Below are positions 42,697 to 51,792 of a stretch of DNA of 64,000 nt, piece by piece. Position 1 is the first letter of the stretch, and each line of letters starts with the position of its first letter. Source of the stretch: Streptomyces sp. SCSIO 30461 (lineage in GTDB: Bacteria; Actinomycetota; Actinomycetes; Streptomycetales; Streptomycetaceae); the NCBI RefSeq assembly GCF_037023745.1, contig NZ_CP146101.1, positions 4,394,001 through 4,458,000 on the forward strand, read 5' to 3'. The notes below the pieces were generated by a model that was given only the letters and a program-made list of their open reading frames with translations, did not search any database and had not been told where the DNA came from. Made by a program: the position numbers and the translations under genes.

Positions 42697-45600
42697 TCAC
42701 GGCACCGGCGACTCCGGGCCGCCGCGCGGCACCGATTCCCGTTCCCCCGGGGTGAGCCCTTCGCGCAACCGCCGGATTTCCGCCAGCCGGACACCGATGT
42801 CCAGGTTCCAGAGCCGTACGGTGCCGTCGTTGCTGCTGCTGGCGACCGTCCGTCCGTCCGGGGCGAAGTCGACGTCCCATACCGCGTTCGTATGCCCCGT
42901 CAGGGCTGCCCAGAGACGTCGTCCCGGCACGTCCCACAGGCGGACCGTGCGATCGTTGCCGCTGCTCGCCAGGGTGCGGCCGTCGGGTGAGAAGGCGATG
43001 CCGCGTACGGAGCCGGTGTGGCCCGTGAGCGCCGCGAGCAAGCCGTGGCCGCGGGTGTCCCAGAGCCGTACGGTGCCGTCGTTTCCGCTGCTCGCCAGGG
43101 TGTGCCCGTCAGGACTGAAGGCCACGCCCCGGATGGCGCCGGTATGCCCGGTGAGGTCGGCGAGCGGGCGGCGTCCGGGGACATCCCACAGACGTACGGT
43201 CAGATCATCGCTCGCGCTGGCCAGGGTGCGGCCGTCGGGGCTGAACACGACGTCGTTGGCGAAGTCGGTGTGGCCGGTCATCCGGGCGAGCAGACGGCGC
43301 CCCGCGATGTCCCAGAGCCGGACCGTACGGTCGGAGCCCGCGGACGCCAACGTGCGGCCGTCCGGCGAGAAGGCCACCGCGAACACATCGCCGCCCGGCC
43401 GGTCGAGCGCCTCGTCGAGCATGGCCAGCGCACTTCGGCTCGCGATGTCCCACAGCCTGATCGTGCCGTCGGAGCCCGCGGACGCCAGCATGCGGCCGTC
43501 CGGCGAGAAGGCCACCGCGAACACCGTCTCGCGATGCCCGGTGAACATCGCCAGGACGCGGCGGCGGGCCACGTCCCACAGGCGCACGGTGTGGTCCGCG
43601 TCGGCCGTGGCAAGCATGGTCCCGTCCGGGCTGTACGCGGCCTGCCAGATCTCGGTGAACGGACGTGCCGTCAGAGCCGACGCCTTCAGGTCCCAGAGCA
43701 CCACCGACTGGTCGAAACCCGCGGTCGCGACGGTCGCGCCGCGGGGGTCCACGGCCACGCCCATCACATAGTCGGTGTGGCCGGAGAGCGTCGCGGTGAG
43801 TCTGCCGCCGCGCACATCCCAGAGTCTGGTGGTCCCGTCGCCTCCGGCACTGACGACCGTGGTGCCGTCGGGGGTGTAGGCGACGGCGTTGACGTCGTCG
43901 CTGTGCCCGCTGAGAGAGACCGACTGACGGCGCCGGGACACGTCCCACAGCCGTACGGTCCGGTCGACCCCTCCGGTGGCCACCGTCCGCCCGTCGGGCG
44001 CGAACGCCGCGCCCAGTACCTCGTCCGTGTGTCCCTTGAGCACGGCGAGGGAACGGGCACCCGCCACGTCCCACAGGCGTACGGTCCGGTCGGACCCCGC
44101 CGAGACCAGTGACCGGCCGTCAGGGGCGTACGCCAGCGCGTTGACGAGCCCGGAATGGCCGGCGAGCGCCGCGAGGAGCCGGTGGCTCCCCGAGGTGTCC
44201 CACAGTCGGACCTCACCGTCCGCGTCAGCGGTGGCGATCGTACGGCCGCTGGGGTCGAACGCCACGGCGCGGGCGCCTTCGGACCGAATTCCGGGCAGTT
44301 CCCTGATACGGCGGCCCGTGGTGTCCCACAGGTGCACCGGCCCGTCGGTGGAGGTCGCCGCGAGAGTACGCCCGTCCTGGCTGAACGCGACCGACCGCAC
44401 CCGGCCGGGCACGGTGAGGACGGCGAGGGTGCGACGGTCGGACAGCCTCCGCAGGATCACCCGGCCATCGGAACTGCCCGTCGCCAACGTCCCGCCGACT
44501 GCGAAGGCGATGGCGTTGACCGGCCCCTCATGACCGCCGAGCCTGGCGGCGAAGGGCTGGGACTGGGCACTCAGCAGGGCTCCCCTGGCCTCGGTGGTCG
44601 CCTCGGCACGGTAGGCCTCATCGGCGAGCAGCATCGACGCCTCCGGTCGGCCGGATGCGAGGAGGGTGGACTGCGCGGCGAGAGCTCGTGAACGCGCCCC
44701 CCGTTCCTGGTCGAGCGCGGCTTCGCGCTGGTGGTACGCGAGGCCTCCGGCCGTCAGGGCGAGTAGCAGCAGTGCGACGAGTGTGGCCGACATCCACTGC
44801 CGCCGCCGTACCTGGCGCCTGGTCTGTTCCTCGCTCGCGTCCTCCGCGGCCTGACCGGCCAGCAGGAACGCCTCCTCCCGGGCACCGAGCCGGCTCCTGC
44901 CGTCCAGCTCATCGGCCCATGAGCGCACGCTGTCCAGTCGGGTCCCCCGGTAGAGCAGGGACGGATCGCGGCCCGCGCGCTCCCATTCGTCGGCGGCGAG
45001 GGCCAGGCGCTGGTGGATCAGCAGTCCCGCCCGGTCGGCATGGATCCAGCCGCGCAGCCGTGGCCAGGCGTGGAGCAGGGCTTCGTGGGTGATCTCGACG
45101 GTGTCACTGCCCATGGTGATCAGCCGGGCGCGTACGAAGGTGTCGAGCGCCGTGGCTGCGCCGTCGGCGTCGGCGAGCTGCTCCATCAGGGCCGTTCGGC
45201 TCATCCGGTGCCGGGTCGCCGCGGTGCCGTCGGCGACATGCACCAGTCGTACCAGGATCCGGCGGATCGTCTTCTGTTCGGCCGGATGGAGCCGGGCGAA
45301 GGCGTCCTCCGCGGTGCGCGCGATCGCGCCCTGGATGCCCCCGGTGCGCTCGTAGCCGGCAACGGTCAGCATGGCGCCTTCGCGCTGCTGCCATGTGGCC
45401 ATCAGGGCGTGGGACACCAGAGGCAGCGCTCCGGACGGGGTGACCTCGGATGCGGGTGCCGCGGTGGCACCACGCAGCCCGGCGTCCCGCAGCAGGAGTT
45501 GCGCCAGTCCCGGTTCGAGGGTGGCACCCGCGAGCTCCGCAGGACGGGTGATCGACTCGCGCAGTTCCGCCACGGACATGGGCGGCGGCACGAACAGCCC

Positions 45601-46578
45601 GTCGGTGAAGACGGATGCGAGGTCGGGAAGTTCCAGGCAGGCGCCGGAGAAGTCGGCTCGTACGCCGAGCACCACGACTGCCGGGTCGTACCCCGACGCG
45701 ACAGCCTTGGTCCCTGACACGGCGCAGAGCACACGGACGAAGGCGCGTCGCTCGTCCTCGTCGGCGCAGTGGGTGAACAACTCCTCGAACTGGTCGACGA
45801 GCAGCACCGGTCGGACCGGTGGGGAAGGCTGCTGCCGGCCGTCGCCCGACCGGGAGCCGTACGACAGGGCGCGTACAGCCTCCAGCAACAGCTCTGGACG
45901 CTCCGTCACCTCACGTACGGTGAGGCCGGGATCGCTGCCCAGGGCCTTCGCGGCACGGTCCAGCAGTTCGTCCATGGGACGCGCCGTCGGGGTGAACCCG
46001 AGCACGGGCCAGGTCTCGGCCCCCGGCATGGGGAACCCGCCCTGACGCCGAAGGGCCGGTACGAGGCCGGCGTTGAGCAGCGACGACTTCCCGGCCCCTG
46101 AGGCGGCGACGAGCATCAGCGGCCCGTCCCCGATCCGTTCGAAGACCCGCTCGACCAGGGCGGCGGTCACCCGCTCCCGGCCGAAGAACCACTCCGCCTC
46201 GCGGGAGGTGAACGCGGGGAGCCCCCGGTAGGGGCAGGCGCCGTCCGCCGGCCGTGCTCCGGGGGGCACGGCGGCGCCCGAGCCGGTGCAGCCCTCCTGC
46301 GACGCCTGGTCCGGCAGCAGCGCCAGCAGCTCGCCGTCCGCCCGGAGCACCTGGTCGCAGCGGCGCGCGACATCGACCGTCGCACGCTTTGCCCCGGTCT
46401 CGATCTTGCTCAGATAGCCCTTGCTGTAGTGCGTCAGACGCGAGAGTTCGGACAGTGAGATGCCGCGTTCCTGTCGCAGCCGCCGCAGTTGGGCAGGGAA
46501 GTGCGGCTTGGGCGGGCCTGCTTCCGTCGGCGGCTCGGCCGGGTCGTCGGTCCCGTGTCCGTACGGCTGCTCCCCCAT
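42697..46578 (-). CDS. XRE HTH - nSTAND NTPase - WD40 (14-blade) protein
   Basis: This 1293-residue protein contains an N-terminal XRE helix-turn-helix (about 27-80, LRRLRQERGISLSELSRLTH) and a STAND-type NTPase (about 115-520): entry motif PYRGLPAFTSREAEWFFGRE, P-loop ASGAGKSSLL at 159-168, Walker B VLLVDQFEEL. One membrane-like segment follows (about 596-617, MSATLVALLLLALTAGGLAYH), and the C-terminus (about 670-1275) carries 14 WD40 repeats, enough for two seven-bladed propellers. Later repeats share near-identical SPDGRTLAS and TVRLWD cores. STAND proteins act as signal-triggered switches, often oligomerising on ligand; the WD40 array is the presumed sensor. The effector is not obvious. 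Confidence 0.9.
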   Translation of the reverse strand: MGEQPYGHGTDDPAEPPTEAGPPKPHFPAQLRRLRQERGISLSELSRLTHYSKGYLSKIETGAKRATVDVARRCDQVLRADGELLALLPDQASQEGCTGSGAAVPPGARPADGACPYRGLPAFTSREAEWFFGRERVTAALVERVFERIGDGPLMLVAASGAGKSSLLNAGLVPALRRQGGFPMPGAETWPVLGFTPTARPMDELLDRAAKALGSDPGLTVREVTERPELLLEAVRALSYGSRSGDGRQQPSPPVRPVLLVDQFEELFTHCADEDERRAFVRVLCAVSGTKAVASGYDPAVVVLGVRADFSGACLELPDLASVFTDGLFVPPPMSVAELRESITRPAELAGATLEPGLAQLLLRDAGLRGATAAPASEVTPSGALPLVSHALMATWQQREGAMLTVAGYERTGGIQGAIARTAEDAFARLHPAEQKTIRRILVRLVHVADGTAATRHRMSRTALMEQLADADGAATALDTFVRARLITMGSDTVEITHEALLHAWPRLRGWIHADRAGLLIHQRLALAADEWERAGRDPSLLYRGTRLDSVRSWADELDGRSRLGAREEAFLLAGQAAEDASEEQTRRQVRRRQWMSATLVALLLLALTAGGLAYHQREAALDQERGARSRALAAQSTLLASGRPEASMLLADEAYRAEATTEARGALLSAQSQPFAARLGGHEGPVNAIAFAVGGTLATGSSDGRVILRRLSDRRTLAVLTVPGRVRSVAFSQDGRTLAATSTDGPVHLWDTTGRRIRELPGIRSEGARAVAFDPSGRTIATADADGEVRLWDTSGSHRLLAALAGHSGLVNALAYAPDGRSLVSAGSDRTVRLWDVAGARSLAVLKGHTDEVLGAAFAPDGRTVATGGVDRTVRLWDVSRRRQSVSLSGHSDDVNAVAYTPDGTTVVSAGGDGTTRLWDVRGGRLTATLSGHTDYVMGVAVDPRGATVATAGFDQSVVLWDLKASALTARPFTEIWQAAYSPDGTMLATADADHTVRLWDVARRRVLAMFTGHRETVFAVAFSPDGRMLASAGSDGTIRLWDIASRSALAMLDEALDRPGGDVFAVAFSPDGRTLASAGSDRTVRLWDIAGRRLLARMTGHTDFANDVVFSPDGRTLASASDDLTVRLWDVPGRRPLADLTGHTGAIRGVAFSPDGHTLASSGNDGTVRLWDTRGHGLLAALTGHTGSVRGIAFSPDGRTLASSGNDRTVRLWDVPGRRLWAALTGHTNAVWDVDFAPDGRTVASSSNDGTVRLWNLDIGVRLAEIRRLREGLTPGERESVPRGGPESPVP

Positions 46579-46803
46579 GAATCCCCCATGGCGCTTTGCG
46601 CCCTGGTCAGGGGCGGCAATTGCCCAGGTTAGTGGGGGGCGTGCAGGGAAAAGCAAACCTTTCCATTGGTATGACGAACGATGTGGCGAAACAGCGGAAC
46701 GGAACGAGAACCGCGCCGGAGCCGTGGATGGACGGCTCCGGCGCGGTGTTCACTCGGGTATCACTCCGGGCTCACCCGGGAGCGTGCGATGCCGCGGCGT
46801 TCG

Positions 46804-47166
46804 CTACGGCCGGTACAGCGTGACCGAGTTGATGGGCGTGAGGTCGGCGTAGACACCGTGGTCCGCGGCGATGCGACCGCCGCAGCCCGCTCCGTTGTAG
46901 CCGGTGCACAGCGCGGCGGTCGCGCCACCGGTCTGGTTGTTGAGTACCCAGTGGTTGCCGAACTGGTTGCTGAGGTTGTGGGACCCGTAGCTCCAGAAGA
47001 TATGGGTCGGCCTGACGGCCGGGTTCTGGTTCTGCGGGTAGATGCAGACCGCGCCGTCCGGGCAGCCGGCCCAGTCGGCGGCCTTCGCGTCGGCCGGGCC
47101 GGTGAACGCCATCACCGCCGCTGCGGCGGTCGCGAGTGCGGCGAAGGCGTGAGTGATCTTGCGCAT
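46804..47166 (-). CDS. Peptidase-inhibitor family I36-type secreted protein
   Basis: This 120-residue protein has a signal peptide (MRKITHAFAALATAAAAVMAF, cleavage near ADA). The mature domain shows the beta-gamma-crystallin-like I36 pattern: CPDGAVCIYPQN at the N-terminus, a WSYGSHNLSNQFGNHWVLN middle, and ALCTGYNGAGC plus ADLTPINSVTLYR at the end. Four cysteines probably pair. The Streptomyces SMPI relatives inhibit metalloproteases, but many family members have unknown targets. It is a stand-alone gene with AGGGG upstream of the start. Confidence 0.82.
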   Translation of the reverse strand: MRKITHAFAALATAAAAVMAFTGPADAKAADWAGCPDGAVCIYPQNQNPAVRPTHIFWSYGSHNLSNQFGNHWVLNNQTGGATAALCTGYNGAGCGGRIAADHGVYADLTPINSVTLYRP

Positions 47167-47422
47167 GATGTCCCCTTGAGGGTCTTGCTGCGTGCTGACG
47201 TCCTCAGCCTTTCCCGGTCGCTCCGGGGCGTCGACGGGTTTCCCGTTGTCCGTCCGGTCGGCGTCCGGGAAACCGCCGGTGAGCAGGCAGGAGACAGGGT
47301 GGCGGTCAACAGGCGGGGAGCACCGGGGATGCGGCCGGTACCGCTGCCTGCCGACGGACCGAGCGGCCGACCGATCGACAGACGAACAGGACGGACCGGA
47401 AGGCAGGCAGGCGACGGGAAGA

Positions 47423-48262
47423 CTACGGGCGGCGGCGGGGCTTGCCCCGTCCCGCGCTCTTGTTGCCACCCCCTGTGCCACCGCGCGAGCTCTTCCCGGA
47501 CGTCCCGGACCTGCCGGCGCCACCCGACCTACCGGGGTTGCCTGACTTCCCGGAGCCGCCGCCCGACCTGCCGGACGGCTTGCCCGTGGCCGTACCCGCG
47601 CCCGCCGCCTTCCGCGCGCCGCCCTTCCCCTTGGGCTGAGCCTCGGCCTGGGGACGTCCCCGGGTGCTGTTGACGGTGCGCCCGCGGACGATGCCGATGA
47701 ACTGCTCGACGAGATCGCTTGTTTCGTCCTGCGGCCAGGACAGCACGACGCTCGACTCCGGGGCATCCGTGAGCGGGCGGTAAGTGAGGTCCCTGCGGTG
47801 GTGCAGCCGGGCGAGTGACTGCGGCACCACGAGCACGCCGACCCCGGCCGCCACCAGCTCGATGGCATCCGCCGTCGTCGTGGGCCGCTCGACCGCGGGC
47901 CGCCCCGGCAGCCGATCCCAGTCGAGTACGTCGTCGAGGGGGTGCAGGACGATCTCGTCGGCCAGATCGTCGACGGTGATCTCGTCGACCGCCGCCACGA
48001 TGTGGTCCTTGGGTACCACCACCACGGTCTGCTCGGTGTAGAGCGGGATCGCGCTGAGCTCCGTCCGGTCGACCGGCAGCCGCACGAGACCGGCGTCCGC
48101 GCTCCGCGCCCGCAGCACGCCGACCGCGTCGGCGGCGGGCGTCGATACGAGGTGCAGGGGCACGTCGGGCAGGCGCTCGTTCCAGGTCCGCACCCACTTG
48201 GCGGGTGTCACTCCGGGGACGTAGGCGAGCCGGAACGAGGGAGGTGCTTCCGAGCCAGTCAC
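47423..48262 (-). CDS. LysR-type substrate-binding domain protein lacking the HTH
   Basis: This 279-residue protein contains only the periplasmic-binding-like effector domain of a LysR regulator (about 8-200): LAYVPGVTPAKWVRTWNERL, YTEQTVVVVPKDHIVA, LVAAGVGVLVVPQSLARLHH. The normal N-terminal winged HTH is missing and no remnant of it lies upstream. The C-terminal 75 residues are a low-complexity Gly/Ser/Lys/Arg tail rich in GKSGNPGRSGG-type segments, strongly basic, which could bind nucleic acid. It is divergent from a DUF5997 gene, and I recall this pairing in other Streptomyces genomes. The gene is otherwise intact, so it may be a functional variant. Confidence 0.8.
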   Translation of the reverse strand: MTGSEAPPSFRLAYVPGVTPAKWVRTWNERLPDVPLHLVSTPAADAVGVLRARSADAGLVRLPVDRTELSAIPLYTEQTVVVVPKDHIVAAVDEITVDDLADEIVLHPLDDVLDWDRLPGRPAVERPTTTADAIELVAAGVGVLVVPQSLARLHHRRDLTYRPLTDAPESSVVLSWPQDETSDLVEQFIGIVRGRTVNSTRGRPQAEAQPKGKGGARKAAGAGTATGKPSGRSGGGSGKSGNPGRSGGAGRSGTSGKSSRGGTGGGNKSAGRGKPRRRP

Positions 48263-48320
48263 GCCGCCAGGCTACCGGGCTGGTCAGAGGTGGTGCACAT
48301 GCTCGAATACCCTGGACGGT

Positions 48321-48713
48321 ATGACATCGCACCAGAGCGCCCAGACGATGAAGCCCGCGACCGCGGCGAAGAAGCTGGGTGTGTACCTCGAGGCCACCCC
48401 GGCGGAGTTCCGTGAGGGAATGGTCTCGCGCACCGAACTGAACGCCCTCCAGACCGATCCGCCCGAGTGGCTGACCGAGCTGCGCCGCAACGGTCCCCAT
48501 CCTCGTCCGGTCGTGGCCGCGAAGCTGGGTATCTCGATCTCCGGACTGGCTCGGGGCGGCGTCACGGAGCCGCTCACCACAGAGCAGATCGACGCGCTCA
48601 AGCGGGACGAGCCCGAGTGGCTGCGCAAGGAGCGGGCCACCCAGGCCGAGGTCCGCAAGGAGACCGCTCGTATCAAGGCCAGGGAGGCGGAGCGCGCCGG
48701 GCAGGATCACTGA
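48321..48713 (+). CDS. DUF5997 family protein
   Basis: This 130-residue, charged, helical protein (MTSHQSAQTMKPATAAKKLG and onward) shows the DUF5997 pattern: KKLGVYLEATPAEFREGMVS, RTELNALQTDPPEWLTELRR, VAAKLGISISGLARGGVTE and DALKRDEPEWLRKERATQAE. Function unknown. It is transcribed divergently from the LysR-like gene with 58 bp between starts, so their expression is probably linked. The sequence has a repeated PEWL motif, suggesting an internal duplication of a two-helix unit. Confidence 0.82.
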   Translation: MTSHQSAQTMKPATAAKKLGVYLEATPAEFREGMVSRTELNALQTDPPEWLTELRRNGPHPRPVVAAKLGISISGLARGGVTEPLTTEQIDALKRDEPEWLRKERATQAEVRKETARIKAREAERAGQDH

Positions 48714-48749
48714 CACGGCACGCGGCCGGCGACGCCGCGCGGGCAGGTG

Positions 48750-49208
48750 TCAGGTTTCGGGTGCCAGATGGGGGTGTCGGGTGGGGGGAGCCCCCGCGAA
48801 GGCACGCAGCTCGTCGTGGATGCGCCGCACGTAGGCGTGGCGGGCGGAGCGGTCCTCGTCAGGGAGCCCGCTGATGCCGTCCAGCACACGGACGCCGAGC
48901 CAGACCCGTCCCGCGATGTGAGCCTGAGCCTCCCACTTCTCCTCCTGGGACGCGTCCCCTGACCGGGCTGCGGCGACGGCGGCCCGACCCGCCTCCACCA
49001 CGGCTTCGGCGAGCCGCCTGGTGGCCGGGGACAGGGCGCCCGAGGTGCTGGTGACACCGGCGCGGTCCAGGGCCGACCGGTCGCTCAGCCACTGCTCCCG
49101 GTCGCGGGACGAGCGTCGGGTGTCCAGTCGGCGCAGCGTCTCGTACGTCTCGCGGTCCATTCCGCAGAGGAAGAACCAGGTTCCGTCATCTCTGCCCGGC
49201 ATGCTCAT
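48750..49208 (-). CDS. Hypothetical protein, unknown function
   Basis: This protein of about 152 residues (MSMPGRDDGTWFFLCGMDRE and onward) is predicted to be mostly helical and acidic: ETYETLRRLDTRRSSRDREQ, WLSDRSALDRAGVTSTSGAL, RRLAEAVVEAGRAAVAAARS, DRSARHAYVRRIHDELRAFA. No family is recognised. The start is ambiguous between ATG 49208 and 49202; the frame is open upstream in lower-quality sequence. It converges with the DUF5997 gene, leaving 36 bp. Confidence 0.6.
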   Translation of the reverse strand: MSMPGRDDGTWFFLCGMDRETYETLRRLDTRRSSRDREQWLSDRSALDRAGVTSTSGALSPATRRLAEAVVEAGRAAVAAARSGDASQEEKWEAQAHIAGRVWLGVRVLDGISGLPDEDRSARHAYVRRIHDELRAFAGAPPTRHPHLAPET

Positions 49209-49237
49209 GCTGAGGCCATACCCGCGGCCGACCGCCG

Positions 49238-49918
49238 TCAAAGCCGGGTTGCCCCTCGGTAGCCGGGAGGGGGTGTGGGGGCTGCCGCGAGATGGTCCTG
49301 GAGTTCCCGGTACCGGAACCGGTACCCCGCCCCAGCCGTACTCAGCAGACCCAGCCGACGGCAGGTGTGGCGGAAGCGACCCAGGCACCAGGGGAGCCTT
49401 CCGCGGGTACAGAGCTGCAGCGCGAGGCACCGAAGGCTCGCCGCGCCGGACCACCCTCCGACCAGGGCCAGAGGCCAGACAGGGACCGGTGGCCAGGCCA
49501 GGGTGAAACCCAGCGCGGCGGCGAGGTCCTCGCCACGGCCCGGGGTGCCGGTGGAGGCATCCGCGACATGGGCCGCGGACCCGAACGCGAAGGCGGTCTC
49601 GGTGACCACGGTGCAGGGGAGATCGATGCGGCCGTCGAGAGCCGAGGTCCCACCACCGAGCAACTTCCGGTACTCGGCCCCTTGTCGGCCCCTTGCAGGC
49701 GCACCACCGATCGCGCGCAGCTGCGCCACGGCCTCACCGGTGCGCTGCTGCCGTGCGGAACGCACGGCGATCGCGAGGCCGACGACCCCGGCGGCCGTAC
49801 CGACGACCCCGACGGCGAGGGACCCCACCCCGGCCGGGTCTGCGTCGCTCACCTTCACCTGCGGCAGCATCCACCACGTCAGCGCGCGGCTCGCCGCGAT
49901 CACGACCACACGGGCCAT
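49238..49918 (-). CDS. Probable internally deleted NACHT-like NTPase remnant
   Basis: This frame of 226 residues joins an N-terminal membrane segment (MARVVVIAASRALTWWMLPQ, SLAVGVVGTAAGVVGLAIAV) to a C-terminal part ending RLGLLSTAGAGYRFRYRELQ DHLAA, which is the characteristic tail of Streptomyces membrane NACHT-type ATPases (winged-helix followed by RHRELQEY-like motif). The P-loop and most of the ATPase, normally several hundred residues, are absent. The most likely explanation is an in-frame internal deletion. It may still be transcribed but should not bind ATP. Confidence 0.55.
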   Translation of the reverse strand: MARVVVIAASRALTWWMLPQVKVSDADPAGVGSLAVGVVGTAAGVVGLAIAVRSARQQRTGEAVAQLRAIGGAPARGRQGAEYRKLLGGGTSALDGRIDLPCTVVTETAFAFGSAAHVADASTGTPGRGEDLAAALGFTLAWPPVPVWPLALVGGWSGAASLRCLALQLCTRGRLPWCLGRFRHTCRRLGLLSTAGAGYRFRYRELQDHLAAAPTPPPGYRGATRL

Positions 49919-50913
49919 CACACCTACCGCTGTTCTCCTGCTCCCCCTCGCACCATGTACGCGATGGTGATCGTTCACGAGGGCGGCCGGGGGCGCTTTC
50001 CCGGAACACGGCCCTGGTCGTCCCACACGACTACGATGCCGCGCTCCCTCCGTGGGCGCGCCCCGACGACCCCCCTGCGCTGCGCAGTTGCGTCTCGCGC
50101 GCTGCCCTCGCCGCTTTGGCGTGCGGCAGTCGTGGCCGACGGGCCCGTAGACCACCTCCCCCGAGACGACGTGCCTCCGACTCAGGTCGCCCCGCGGACG
50201 CCCTGTGTGGAGATGCTCTCAGGACGGCGTGTCCGCCTTGCCTTCCCGATCGGCCGACAGTTGTACTGGAACCACGGCGAGTTCCGTGAAGCACACACCA
50301 CTCGGGTGCGCCTTGGGGGGGAATTCGACTATCACGTCGGCACTTCACCGGCGCATCCACGGGGCTCGCCCGTGAAAACTCCATGCAGCGACCGGGCCTC
50401 GCATTCACGAACGCCAATCCATCATCATCATGACAACGTTGGCACGACGCGGCATTCCTCGGGTCGCCCGAACCCATCGGACCGAAATTAATCGAAAGGA
50501 TCATCGATCAGGCTGCGCGGTCCGGTATCGAGTCCTGAGAAGCACGACATCCACCGAAGGTACACAGATCCCACACAGGAAGGTTCCTGACATGCCCTCA
50601 GGAGCACTCACGAACGGGGCGATTGTGCTCCGCCGGACGCTGCCGCTCAACCTTGCGTTCATTGTGTTCTCTGCGCCCTCACCACAGCGTTTCGCGCGGA
50701 ACCGCCGCTTCCGCAGCGCTTCCCGGCCATCTTTCCAGTCATCGATGGCGCCCATTGCCGCAACGCGGCTTTGTGAAGAAACTGAGTACGCAGTGACTCC
50801 GAGCAGACCCTCACGACCATTACCGGCGGTGCGGGTATGCGGCCTTCCGCCAGAGGCAACGGACTGACCACTCACAGGTGGTCCACCCCCATGAAGGAAG
50901 AAGGTTCTTCAGA
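49919..50913. other. Gene-poor region upstream of the BTAD regulator
   Basis: This 995-bp stretch has no gene I can support. From about 50400 to 50880 it is noticeably AT-richer than its neighbours. A small frame from ATG 50592 (92 codons, MPSGALTNGAIVLRRTLPLN) is preceded by AGGAAGG and cannot be excluded. The region probably holds the promoter of the BTAD regulator gene. The frames do not show strong GC3 bias. Confidence 0.45.
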
Positions 50914-51744
50914 ATGGCCAAGATATGCACACGCGCCGTGGTGCGTTGCCTCGGTGGCTTTTCACTGGAATTAATGGGACATCCGGTCAAACGATGGCGG
51001 GCCGGCAAAGCACGCGAGCTGTTCCTCTATCTCCTCATCAACCGGGGTCGCACGATCGACCGCGACGAACTACATGCCGCACTGTGGCCGGACCGCACCC
51101 GACCGGCCGGCTCCAGCTCCGTCAAGGTCGCCAAGCACGCGGTGCAGCAGATCCTCAGCGGCAGGCACACCGCGGATGAGCAGCCGCCCGCGGAGATCGT
51201 CTTCAACGAGTACGGGTACACGCTGACGTTCCACGACGCCTGGCTGGACTTCGAGGAGTTCGAGCGGCTGTGCAACGAAGGACACAGAGCTGCGGCCCGG
51301 AACGACCGGAGCGCGGCCGCGGAGCACTACCGCGGCGCCCTGGAGCTCCATGTCGGGGACTTCCTGCCCGGTGAGACCGCCGCCTGGGCCCGCGAGCAGC
51401 AGGACTGGGTGCGGTCACTCGCCCTGGGAGCGGCGGACTACCTCCTTCAGGAAGCGCTGGACCGAGGCGAACTGCCGGAGGTCATCGATGTGTGCCGGCG
51501 CGCCCTGGACATCGACCCCTACCAGGAGGACGTCTACCGGATCCTGATCCAGGTGCACGGCGATCTGGGGCAGTTGGGCCAGGCGAGGTCCTGGTACAAG
51601 CTGTACAGCGCACGGATGTCGGACGGTCTGGACATCGATGTCAGCCCTGATACGCAGCGACTCTTCGAGCGGGTCCTGCGTGTGCACGACGCACCTGCCC
51701 CAGCGGTCGGCCGGCCCTTTGGCCAACGCGTAACCACTCCGTAA
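50914..51744 (+). CDS. BTAD/SARP-type transcriptional regulator with a TTA codon
   Basis: This 276-residue protein has an OmpR-like winged helix (about 8-100, LFLYLLINRGRTIDRDELHA, AALWPDRTRPAGSSSVKVAK) followed by a bacterial transcriptional activation domain (about 105-255) with FEEFERLCNEGHRAAARNDR and WAREQQDWVRSLALGAADYL. These are the two domains of SARP activators that switch on antibiotic clusters. Leu20 is a TTA codon (50971-50973), so translation should wait for the developmentally controlled bldA tRNA. It lies directly upstream of, and in line with, the reductase and RiPP-like genes, so it is the likely pathway activator. ATG 50914 follows GAAGGAAGAAGG. Confidence 0.88.
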   Translation: MAKICTRAVVRCLGGFSLELMGHPVKRWRAGKARELFLYLLINRGRTIDRDELHAALWPDRTRPAGSSSVKVAKHAVQQILSGRHTADEQPPAEIVFNEYGYTLTFHDAWLDFEEFERLCNEGHRAAARNDRSAAAEHYRGALELHVGDFLPGETAAWAREQQDWVRSLALGAADYLLQEALDRGELPEVIDVCRRALDIDPYQEDVYRILIQVHGDLGQLGQARSWYKLYSARMSDGLDIDVSPDTQRLFERVLRVHDAPAPAVGRPFGQRVTTP

Positions 51745-51792
51745 CCGGCCTTCCTAGACTCCGAACTCCCGCTACCGGCCAAGGAGGTAGGT

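Noticed and set aside
43018..44112. Plus-strand open frame opposite the WD40 repeats
   Set aside because: Its repetitive look is the mirror of the WD40 repeats on the minus strand.
50592..50867. Small ORF of 92 codons before the BTAD regulator
   Set aside because: It has a plausible ribosome site, but composition and sequence show no protein-family character or GC3 bias.
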